Of a DNA stretch of 64,000 nucleotides, positions 38,696 through 48,826 are shown in pieces. How positions within the stretch are numbered: the stretch's first letter is position 1; every line of letters starts with the position of its first letter. The stretch is taken from positions 6,622,517 to 6,686,516 of the forward strand of contig NC_090956.1 in assembly GCF_040807025.1 (NCBI RefSeq), read 5' to 3'. This DNA is from Struthio camelus. Its lineage: Eukaryota > Chordata > Aves > Struthioniformes > Struthionidae. The notes beneath the pieces are model-generated. The model saw only the letters and a program-made list of their open reading frames with translations. It was not told the origin of the DNA and did not search any database. A program made the translations under genes and the position numbers.

Positions 38696-40348
38696 ACAAT
38701 TCAGTCACCTCCTCGGTTTCCAGGTCTCTGCAAGCTCCCTCCTAACCTTTGCCTCTCGATCCTGGGCTGAAACAGTACTCGTTCTGGAGCCAGCATCTGT
38801 CCCAGCTCTGCTTTGGTTTCTTAAAAATCAATCTCATCCATATCTGTTCCCCACAGGCACTTCGACCTCTGGCTTCTTATTGCTTTTGCATATTTATCTT
38901 TCTTAAGGAGGGGAAAGCTCTTGCAGCCTTTTCCTTTTCTTCCAGCTAAATTAGCTCCCTCGATAAGATGTCTCCTCCCACTTGCTGAATCTTCCTATGA
39001 TGCCTTGTGCTGTTTTGATTTCTTCTTCTTTGGGAAAGGGCAAAAGATCATCCACCCAAAGGGAGACTTTGTGCCCTAGTGCTCCAGCTGAAGTATTGTT
39101 TCTCACCTGTAAATCTCTGGCCACATACATCTGTGGCTTTGCAGAGGTGGCAAAGCCCCTCTGAGTTAAAGGCCAGATGGATTGGCTCAAACCCTATGCT
39201 CAGTAGGTGGATCCAGGCCTTCTCCTGATGGCTCTGGAGCAGAGATCAGCAACTGAGTCCTTCACAGGAGCAAGGCAGGGTGAGTCTGCTTCGGAGTGCT
39301 TGATTATGGCTTCACTCCTGTGAGCTCCTTGGTAGGCAGAGATCATACTATCTCCCTTCCTATCTAACCTTTGTGGTTCACTTGGACTGCTTGCTAAAAA
39401 AGTGAACACAAAATAAAGCAGAAAACAGCAGGGAAGGACGCCGCAGGGTCATCTCCTCCATCTCCCTTCTCTAATGCCAGTGTACTCTGGGACAGTGGCT
39501 TCCCCAGGCCCTCAGATCAGGGGAGTCTGGCGATCATAGCCAAAAGGGTTCAATCGTCTCTAGTGGTGAGGGGTGGCCCCCAGCTCTTCCTCAGCACCTC
39601 CCTCTCTGCCTTTCCCAGGCCCTCATGACACCTCTGCTAGGAGCTGCTGTCTGCTGTCCAGGACAGTGGCAAATTCAAAGCGGAACCGTGAGACCTGTGG
39701 GAGATCAGAAGCCAGCCCGGGATCTTACAGCTTGCCCTCCTTCTTGGCAGTGACGGTCACCATCGAAATAGGCTTGGGGCGGCCATGCAATATGCCTGCT
39801 CTCCCCAGCCTCCCTTCTCCAGTCTCTCAGTGCATGTTTTAGAGCCTTGGTGTCTGCATGTGATTGTCTTTTAGGAGGAAGGATCACCCTGCAAAGCTGG
39901 AGGAGGCTGTGGAGCAGCTCCGGGGCTTGTCAGCTGTCAGCACTTGAAGGTTTTCTCACGCGTAGGGTTGCCACGTTTCTGCCCGGGATTTCCCAGGCAG
40001 AGACATATGTGTGTGAACTCTGTGGTGGGTGGTAGTGTTGTTACAACCAGAATGATCTAAGGATATAATTGAGATAAGGTTTATATGGAGAAGTAATATC
40101 TCTTATTATAACACCTGAGACAGCTGGAAAGAAAACAGATGAGCTTTTGGGCATGGGAACTCTTTGTCATTCTGAACTGAGCCTAACGTATCTGGGATAT
40201 TTCAGGCTGACAGCGGTGGATGGTTCAGCTGTGTCCTCTTAGCCAGGGGTTTGCTGTGTCTAGCAGCCCCTTGGAGCTGCTCTTCCAAAGCCTTCTGCTC
40301 TGCTCCAGGTCTTCAAATCTTACTGCAACACAGCTCCCAGGTGGGAAA

Positions 40349-40357
40349 GGGGGGGGG
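40349..40357 (+). repeat. G9 run with an adjacent GGG
   Basis: GGGAAA precedes nine G residues, enough guanine for a local G-quadruplex. Low-complexity tract likely to vary in length. Confidence 0.8.
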
Positions 40358-42648
40358 CACTTTAGGAGAAGCAGACTTAAAATCCCAACTGCAGGGGACA
40401 GCAGTCTTTGTGGTGTGGCTATAAATGATGTGGCATGAGATTGATTAATCTAGCTGCGTTGTGTGAAGAGCACCAGGGTTTACTTGTGAGATCACAGCCT
40501 TCGTGGTACCCAGAGAGACCTCCTGCCAGTCAGATGGGATGTGTAGCTCTTGATTGCAGGGCAGGAGATGCCCAAGGAGAGCTCTGCTGTGTAAAAGCAA
40601 TGATGAGAGAGAGAATAGGATTCAAGAAGCCACCAGCAGAGAAAAGCTACAGAGACAGCCCAAAAACTTTGAGGACTCCCTTTGCTCTCATGAATATTAG
40701 CTGAAGCAGGTTAGGGATTTGTGCAAGGATGGAGGACAATATTGAGACCGGACACTGCAGCAGGGTGAACCAGGGATGAGACTGGAGGGCTGACCGCAAG
40801 GATGGAGAGGTGCAAGGATGGAGAATAGGGTAGGAGGGAAGGAGCAGGTGTTGCTGTGCAGGGCTAATCACTTCCTTTCACAGCTGGAAACACTTGCTGA
40901 GAAATATGGCAAACCCAGAAGAAAGCCCAGGAGATGAGTAAGGCAAAGCATGGGACAGCACTTCTGTAGCTTAATGGAAAAGACGGACCAGGAGAGAAGA
41001 GCTCATTAGAAAAGGGCATTGCACAGTGACAAGAGGAGAGGATATAAACCATGAGAAATCTGATAAAGGATAGAAATGGAAATCTTTTAGTCCCAAAGAA
41101 AGCAAGGACGGAGTACATTAATGAGGTCTCTAATGGTAAGGCAAGTAAAGGTGAGCAGCAAATGGCTATTTCCAGACAGCTGAGCTGAGTATGAAAAACC
41201 AGATGTTGGTGGGATATGAGAGGCCATCAGCACATGTACGAACAACCGACCACTTGATGTCATTAATGTTCCCATTCAATTATTAAACAGACATGCAAAC
41301 TCAGAGACTTGTCAGGCTCTTTTGATTGCTCTGGAAGGATAGAGAAATTCCAGAGGGAGGGAAACAGGCACTTACACCCTCTATCTGGACCAAATTAAAG
41401 GGCAGTAAAACTAGTGTAATATCTGGCATCCTACTTTGCTTCTCCCCACGTGGTGAAAATCTGCATCCCCTCTATTTCTATGCATTCTCATCCCTTACAT
41501 GGAGGAAATTGTGTCTAGGAAATCGGCTTCCCTCTGAATTGGGTAGTTTCACTTCATTAAATACCAGGGGAAAAAAGGTAGGAATCAGCATGCCTAGTAT
41601 TCCTGGGTTTAAGAAAGGGGCAGCAGAGTGTTGCAGTGACAGAATTCAGAATTCCTGATAAAGCTGCTAGTGTGACCAAACTATGAATTTATGTTTCAAA
41701 AGGCTAAAGTGAGCTGGGATCAGTACTGGATTGAGAGAGAGTCTCTGTTGGTTTCTAATGAGCCCATGGAAAAAGTAAGGTTGCCCCTGCAAAACTCTGA
41801 AAGCGATGTTCAAATGACCTGCACCAACTTCTTGGTGGTGCTGGTGATCTGGCTTAGAGAGGTAAAACAGAGGATACGATACAAAGGAGATGTGAAAAAT
41901 CAGAGTGGAAATAAATTCAGGTAAATGCAAAGTCACTGTTATAAGCCATGGAGAAGCTGTTGAGCTGGGCTTCTCCAGCACCAGCAGGCTCACTCAGTGG
42001 TGATTTAGCTAGCTTAAACACCTTGGAGTGTATGTTGGCAGCAGAGATTTGGTGATGAAGGAAGTGCAACGTCTGAAGAACAATTTTATCTCCAGACATC
42101 TTGAGGAAGAACAAATTCAGGACCCACAATGGAAAGCCTGTGATTTTATAGGGGTGAGATATGGGTATTTACTAAGAAGACAGACAATGAAATCCCTGTG
42201 CAGTGACACAGATTTTGGAGCCAGCTAAGATGAGGGCTACAAGGAGAACCTGGGCCACGCAGTAACTGCAGAAAGTGATCGCTGCCCACGGCAGCGGCAA
42301 TGGGAAGGTCGCGGGTGAGGCAAAGAACAACAGCCTGGCTCAGCGTTCCTCCAAGCACACTCCAGGTTACATAAATGGCATCAGGTCAGTGTCCAAGGCA
42401 GGAGGAGAGGGACACAGGCCATGCGATCGCCCGGGAGGTCTGCACCCATCTCTCCCGCGCGGAGCCAGGTCATCTTCCGCAGCGCTGCCGGGGACAGGGT
42501 CCCTTTGCACCACGTGGCCATGCTTACAGGATCGTGGTCGTGCTGATGGGATCGCTTTCCCCTCATTGTCACTCCTCACTCTGACGAGCACTCAGAAATG
42601 TAAATAAATTCTGATTTGGGCTCCCAAACTCCCGCTCTGCCGGCTGCG

Positions 42649-42658
42649 CTAAAAATAG
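42649..42658 (+). promoter_or_regulatory. perfect MEF2 consensus site
   Basis: CTAAAAATAG matches the MEF2 consensus YTAWWWWTAR exactly. It is followed by a small CpG-rich stretch (GCAGTGCGCGC). MEF2 acts in muscle and in activity-dependent neuronal genes. A single 10-base match can occur by chance. Confidence 0.3.
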
Positions 42659-42821
42659 ACTAACGCAGTGCGCGCTACCTTCAATCACCCGCATTGACCT
42701 GCTGCTTTCGGGGCCGGACCAGCAGCACGGCACTGTGCCCAGACGGGCCCCGCAGTCTCCCCCAGCCCCCTCCTTGCCCGAATGACTCGTGTGACCAGGC
42801 CAGAAACCTTCATCCCACTGT

Positions 42822-42841
42822 CCCCCCGCCCCCCCACCCCC
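42822..42841 (-). repeat. C-rich tract, potential G-quadruplex on the minus strand
   Basis: Runs of 6, 7 and 5 C residues are separated by single bases. The complementary strand has enough close G-runs (the 7-run can supply two) to fold as a G-quadruplex. Confidence 0.6.
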
Positions 42842-45139
42842 GAGCCCTGCTAACCTGCTTCTCATTCAAAGGTGGTGGTTTATTACTCGGGAGCTCAACA
42901 GGGAGCCAGGCTGCAGTGCCAGCATGACTGGGGGGGTTAGACTGTGGCTCCTGATTCTGACGGAGCCACGTTCACCACTGTGATGAGTTTGGGAAGCCTT
43001 GGGCAACGGAGGTCTCAGTTCACTCAGCCAGCCCCAGTTCAGTGACAGGCTGGCCTAGTGACAGGGGAGAGTGGTACTGCCGGAGGTTTGGAGCTGGGGC
43101 TGCTGAGAGCAAAGGAGCGTGCAGACAGTAGGAGCTGGCCAGGGCCACTGGGGCTTGTGCCCAGGGCCCTGCCTGACACTGCCTATCTGGGTGGCTCTGG
43201 GCATCCTCTGGGTGCTGATGCAGTGAGGTCATAGGGAGCTGCATGGTTTGGGAACCATGGCCTGCAGGACTATGCAGGCGCTCCTTCACCTTGTCCACGA
43301 GCTGCAAGAGCACGTGCCACCAGTCAGAGCCTCGAGGAGCCACCAGCCAGAAACAGGGCTTGGGCTAAAAGTCCAGTGCATGGACTGGACTTTAGAGAAA
43401 TTCTGCTGAACAGCAGCCCATCCTACCTTGAGCCCGAGCAGCTTTTTTTTTTTGCAGCACAGCAAAGAGATAGCAAACATATCTGCACTGCCAGGACACC
43501 AGCATCATTTGTCTAGGTGGTAAAGGGGGCACCTGAACTGCAACGGGATCCTCCTGAGGTGGGACCTCCTTCAACATTGGCCTCAATGTGAGCAGAGTCA
43601 GCAAAGCTTGGCTATCACTGCAGGCTGTGGCGTGGCTGAGGAACATCTCCCTCCCTTAGGGCCTCCTCTGTTTCCGAGTGGATGCCTTTCCATAGGATTT
43701 GCACCTGCTTTTGTGGCAGATCCATGCAGGACTAGGGGAAGAAATGACACCTCCAACACACATCAGCTATGAATAAGGAGACGAATACCAGCTCCAGGGC
43801 TACTAGGTCCCCTCTCAAACTCCCTGTTGCCTTGGGGTGGCAGCTGAAGCCCTCCTGCGTTTCCTGTGCTTGGGGAGAAACCCGGCCAGGCAGGGCTTGC
43901 CAGGCAATGCCAGCCTTTGGGCAGCCCCATGTTTCTATCCACGGACTTTGCACTTCCCACCTGCCATGTTTTTAAATGCATGGAGGCAAATTCAGGTTGT
44001 GCACCAAGGCAGGTGGGTGCCTTCAGGACTGCTGGCTCTGAAATGATGTGTGTCTGTAGGGAGATGTTTCTGTCCTAATTTTCAAATTTTTAAAAAATAG
44101 CTGGGCTCTAGATGTAACACAGACTTTGCAACCCATGGTAGGCTCCTTTTTGGGCTCTGGCCTGCAGCAAGTATTGAACTGTGGGTCTGATGTACTCTCT
44201 AATAAGAATCTGTCCATGTTTGATGGGAGATGCTGGGGAAGGGGTTAGAGGGGGATTTTTTTTTCAGTTGTAATTCTTGATTCTTCCTTTGAAGAACAGT
44301 GGTTTAAACAGCAGCCATTTTGCAACCTTGGGAAATTCAGCAGAAACTGCATTTTCTATGGCCCCAGGGCTACTGCCATGGTGCTACAGGGAACAGCCAG
44401 GGCTCCGGGGGAGAGAAGTTTCCAGGTGATCACTATACGGTGGTGGGCAGGCTAACAGGAGTGTGATCTGAGAGGGGCAATAAAGTGGAGCTGGTTAAAG
44501 GCCCGGGAGGAGAGAGAAGGCCCAGGGATGGCAGCAGGTACCCAGATAGATGAGGAGTTGGAGAGCACAGGCCCTGGGAAGCAGTAGTGGAAAGAGCTGA
44601 ACTTGAGCGGGCGCAGCCCTGTCGGACACTGCAGCAGCGTCCCATCCGCGCCGTGGCTGTCACCTGCGCAGGGCCGCAGGTCTGAGCCGTGTTTCCAGCA
44701 CTGCCCGGTGGGGTTTGAGCCTCTGCTCCCCCATCCCACCATCCACGCGATGCATCTTGCAGCCAGCCCGGGGAGCCTGTAGGACCAGGGTGCTCCTTCC
44801 CTTGGGACCGCCTGGGCGGACGGCATCTCCTTGTAGCGGGCGCATCCCGGAGAGGCGGCAGCTGTGGGCAGCTCCTCTCAAGGAGCCACTGTATCCTGGG
44901 AACAGGCATGACCTGGTGCCTCTAACCAGGAATTTTCTCTGAGCAGCTCAGGGTAGAAGTGGTGTAGGATCCCTCTGCTCCTTTTCTCTGTTTCGTTGCC
45001 GCAAGGAAACAACTGCTCTCTCTAAAAAAATCTCTCCCGGAGCAGGCATTGCTCATTGCCTTCGCTGGCCTCTCAGGAGACAGCCGCCTGTCCTGCATGC
45101 CGGCACAGCTGCTCCGGCTCCCTCTGCCTCCCCCTGCCT

Positions 45140-45310
45140 CCGAATCTCACACTGTCTTCTTTACCTTTCATCTCACTCGCTCTTTCCCTTTCTTTTCCCT
45201 TCCCTTCTTAGCTCCCCTCCCCTCTCCAGTGGCTGAGCCGAGGCCGCTGCAGCAGCGGGGAGCTGAATCCCTCCAGGCAGTTGGTGCTGCTGCTGCTGCT
45301 GGGGTCACTT
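45140..45310. repeat. polypyrimidine tract followed by a short (TGC)5 repeat
   Basis: Around 45179-45227 the plus strand is almost only C and T. At 45285-45301 there are five TGC units. GC-rich DNA with scattered CpGs surrounds them. The layout resembles a promoter-proximal region, but there is no clear transcript to attach to it. Confidence 0.5.
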
Positions 45311-45951
45311 GCTGTGCAAACCCCCCATGTGCTGCTCCCGGCTCTGGAGGAGGAAAGCGAGGGAGGAAGCTTTGCACCAGCCTCCCTCCTCCTCAGCCCA
45401 GCTTGTCTTTCACTCGGGCACCTGGGCCGTTCCTGCACCTCTTTCCTGCCATGGGATGTGGGGTCTGCCCACTTGCTTTGGATGTACGTGGAGCCAAGGA
45501 CAGACAGGAATAGCCCGGATGGATAGGATACCTTTCCTCTTCAGAGAAGTACCTCAAGAGGTTTGGTGGTTGAGTAGGAGAAACAAAAAGAGGAAAAGTA
45601 GCAGATACATCCCAGGTGGTGAAGTTCTCCCCATGCCCTCAGAGGGGTCTGCAAAGCAGCCCAGTGCTCTCTGCTCTTGCTGCATCCCCATCACTGAGCC
45701 ACAGGGTTATTTTTCTTCATTGTAAGCGCTGGCACCTGGAGCTGTGTGATTTGTGGGGTGGCACGCGGTACGGGAGAAAAGATGAGCAGCTCTCATTGTA
45801 TTCGCTGGTGTGACCACCACCACAAGAACATGGCATGGTAGCCTGTGCACACCCTGGGCCGCTTGGCCGAGGCATCCACAGTGGTCCCTGCAGAGGGACA
45901 GTGAGAAGGGCTAGTTTAGCTGGAGAGTGCTCTGTGGCATGGCCATTGCAT

Positions 45952-45997
45952 GCTTATCTGAGGATTGAGCTTTTGCTTACCTGAGGATTGAGCCAAA
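45952..45997. repeat. imperfect tandem duplication, 23-bp unit
   Basis: GCTTATCTGAGGATTGAGC at 45952 is repeated as GCTTACCTGAGGATTGAGC at 45975. The two 23-base units differ at a handful of positions, mostly at the end. Confidence 0.85.
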
Positions 45998-46313
45998 GCT
46001 CCCAGAAACCCGTGGAGAGCTCCACAGACAGGAGTACTGAGCTGCCTCTCCTTGGAGCCGAAGAGGCCTGGGACTTTCCTGACCTTGCTCCTCTGCATGG
46101 ACTATGTGTCTGGGAAGTGTTTAATTTAGAAAGGCCAGTGCTGCTGTATCACATTTCCTGTGCTGGGCTCTGTTGGTCTATGACTAGTGAAATCCTGGTG
46201 TGAAAACAGAACCGAGCTTTGATTTCATCTGCCCCTGCTGTTTTATACTACTAACAACTTTGCATTGCTGTAGCTGCTTTTATCCTAGGAGCTAAACAGG
46301 CTTCGCAAACAGG

Positions 46314-46327
46314 CAATTAATTAATTG
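46314..46327. repeat. perfect 14-bp palindrome of homeodomain cores
   Basis: CAATTAATTAATTG is a perfect palindrome made of overlapping TAAT/ATTA cores. It lies about 165 bases before the CRE cluster at 46491. Confidence 0.85.
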
Positions 46328-46439
46328 AGCCTCCCCAACCAGCCTACCCCCTCGGTGCCACGGGGAAGTGTTTTGCAGATGAGGAAGCAGAGGCAGATGA
46401 GAAACAAGCTGTCTTGCTCCAGGTAAAAAGATGAACTCC

Positions 46440-46560
46440 CTGGTGACGCCGATCCTGCCTTTATGGGCAGACATAATGTTCTGCTAATTATGACGTCACT
46501 CCTGGCTGCTTTGGAGACGATCGTGATGTCATTTCCAAAACAGATATAGGAGCAGCTCGG
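46440..46560. promoter_or_regulatory. candidate element with paired CRE sites
   Basis: A perfect TGACGTCA at 46491-46498, preceded by GCTAATTA, is followed 25 bases later by the variant TGATGTCA at 46524-46531. Paired CREs are typical of CREB/ATF-responsive elements. The block is about 2.3 kb past the ELFN1 stop codon. Function is inferred. Confidence 0.35.
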
Positions 46561-47612
46561 TGAGGCAGCGCTCAGGAGTCCCCTGACTGCGGAAGGCCGT
46601 TTGGGAGCGACTGGCGCCTGCCACCCACGGAGCACCTGAGCCCAAATCAGCCCAAATCAGGCTGCCTGCAGCTGTCCCAGCCTCTCCTGGCAAATGCCCT
46701 GAAACCTGCCTCCGGGGAGGTGCAGCCGTGCTGGGAGGCCCCACCACAGGACTGCGGCGGCTCCGTTTCCCACTAGCATAAGTGCCATTTCTCCAGGAGG
46801 CTGCACTGGGCGGATGGCTGAGGCTCGGCATTTGCTCTGTCACAGGTACCGCAGCTGAGATTTGGGAGGGGACAGCAGCAGCACGTGGGACAGCAGGGGC
46901 ATTTCCCAGCTTCCCATTCCTGGCCCTTGGGAGCGAGACGCAGCCCTGAGGAGCTGCATGCCGCGCGGGGAGGATGTGGGGTGCCTGGAGGAGATGAAGG
47001 AACCCACCTTTACTTATGAATAGTGACTCTTTTGCTGGAGAAATTGCCTGCCTTACATTATAAAACCTTGCTAACAGTCTATTGTCTGCACAAATAACCG
47101 CAGGGAACGAACGAACTCACGTGCTCCCCATCCTGCTCCGTGTCTGCCTCCTTTCCGAACAAATGTAACCTTTTGCAAGAGTACCTGTCAAAATCACTTT
47201 GAAATATTGAAATAACAGGATGGGATGAGGCTTATTTCTGGGCCCTAGTGCTCATCTGTTTGAGCTAAGGATGTCCGTGCAAAGAGACTGAGATGCAGCG
47301 GAAATACCCTCCAAAGCAGCAGGGCAGGGCGAGCGGGGGCAGCCGTCCTCTCCCTGACATGGCCCAGGCGCAGCCTGCAGCTTGGGGATGCACCAGCCAG
47401 GGCTCCCACATTCCTGCTGCAGCCTAGGAAAGTGACTGGCCTGGAAATAGCAAGCATAGGCTTGTGTGTTAATGCCAATTTGCAGGCTGGTACCTCTATG
47501 TGGTTCCACTTCTTGGCCTCGTCGTCCCCAAGTACCAGCCAGCGTTGAGGGCAGGGCTTGAACTTGGAGCCTTATGGCTCCAAGAGCCATGGTGGGCAAA
47601 AGCAGAGTGAGC

Positions 47613-47627
47613 TTTTTTTTTTTTTTT
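47613..47627. repeat. T15 homopolymer
   Basis: An uninterrupted run of 15 T residues with no element body recognised beside it. Confidence 0.9.
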
Positions 47628-48098
47628 CATTATATGCATGTGTAAATCAGAGCCGTACTCCTCAACACTACCCTTTGCAGGATTTCTTTCCTTTTCACAG
47701 TTTGGCTTGTTCCTCACTGCTCTGCTTCGTACCCCAAGTAAGCTCTGACTCCAGTGGTGGGAGGTGGGCAGTGACCTGGAATGGGGATGAGAGCCCAAAG
47801 GCTCCCTGCGCTCCCCGGGGCCGCTCCCTCCTCCCCATTGCTCCCAGGGACAGGGATTATGCACCTTTCCTAGGGGAATGTGCCTTTTTTCTCAGTGCTC
47901 TTGGAAGCGGCCAGAACTTGGACGCAGACGAGTATTGGAAGAAACCGAACCCAAACACTTAGAAACCCAAACACCCCTCCACCACAAATTTCCCCTCATC
48001 CCACCAACCAACCAACCTACAAAAAAAAAAAAGTCCTTCAAACCAAAGTCCATCTCTTTCTCTAAAATCCATGATTAAAACCTGGTACAAACAGGTGA

Positions 48099-48126
48099 AT
48101 ATAGATATATATAGATATATATATTT
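48099..48126. repeat. (ATAGATATAT)n microsatellite in the ELFN1 3'UTR region
   Basis: Two exact ATAGATATAT units and flanking AT dinucleotides form a low-complexity tract. Confidence 0.85.
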
Positions 48127-48709
48127 TTAGTAGATGTAGTATTGTTTTTTTTCTCCTCTCTCTCTCTCATTATACAGCAAACATTGCAAATATAGAAATT
48201 TTCTCTGTACAATTGAATGACTTCAGTTTACAATGCAATGTGTGGTAAAACCTCAGTGAGTGAAAATGTGAACGAGCCTTCAACCGAGTAAAAGTCTAAA
48301 CTGGAAGACTCTGTTTGCAAAAACAGCCCAAAGGATGGATCTCCTTCTGGTCTTTTTTTGGTTTTTGTTGCTGTTTTTGTTGCTGTTGATTTTGGAAGGG
48401 AAGGAAGGAAGAACACAAACTGTTCACAAAGAATCCACAAAATCACGGAATAGGGACTCATGCAATGCAGTACTGGGAAATGCCAGACCTCAGCTCTCTG
48501 CCCACTCTTTCACTTTCCTTTTATGCTCAATTTTTTCTTTAAAAAAAAAAACAAAAAATGAAACAAAACTTTTTTTCACTCCACAGTTTGTTTGATTTTT
48601 AAAGTCTTTGTGTTCAAATTTGGTGTGTGTCTCACTAAGGTGAGGACATTTTAATAACTCATTTTATATATTATATAGACTATTTATAGCTTTCCATAAT
48701 TCATTCTCT

Positions 48710-48733
48710 TTTATTTTTATTGATTCATTTATT
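48710..48733 (-). terminator. ELFN1: cluster of three AATAAA signals for ELFN1
   Basis: Read on the minus strand, AATAAA occurs at 48728-48733, 48716-48721 and 48710-48715. They lie about 95-115 bases past the stop, so a very short 3'UTR isoform is possible. The cluster may equally be AT-rich chance within a longer 3'UTR. Confidence 0.4.
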
Positions 48734-48826
48734 TTTGTTTGCTTCAAAGACAGTCTGAATAAAAATAGCTGCTGCGGATTTCTTTTGGTCCAGTTAGTGA
48801 GTTAAGTCACGAGTTGTTGTGAGGAC

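Larger units (their letters stand above)
27326..48039. other. intergenic DNA between the converging MAD1L1 and ELFN1 genes
   Basis: About 20 kb with no recognisable coding exon, tRNA or structured RNA. Open frames up to about 158 codons occur on both strands (for example at 44433-44909 and 45049-45513), but they match nothing I know, are biased by GC-rich composition and overlap each other. The region is GC-richer than the MAD1L1 intron and is broken by AT-rich islands and CRE or MEF2-type motifs, listed separately. An unannotated non-coding RNA cannot be excluded. Confidence 0.7.
48040..48826 (-). other. ELFN1: ELFN1 3' untranslated region (extent uncertain)
   Basis: The sequence after the ELFN1 stop turns sharply AT-rich, with A/T runs and a TATAGA repeat, and looks like a vertebrate 3'UTR. 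The nearest AATAAA signals come only about 95-115 bases after the stop. No further strong signal was seen down to about 47.6 kb on this strand, though ATTAAA occurs near 48650. The left limit given is where the AT-rich block ends, not a mapped end. Confidence 0.45.

Noticed and set aside
39540..39560. tRNA-like GGTTCAATC string
   Set aside because: No flanking arms that fold into a tRNA.
44433..45513. Overlapping 124-158 codon frames on both strands
   Set aside because: GC-rich composition lengthens random frames; the products are Pro/Ser/Arg-rich in several frames at once and match no family.
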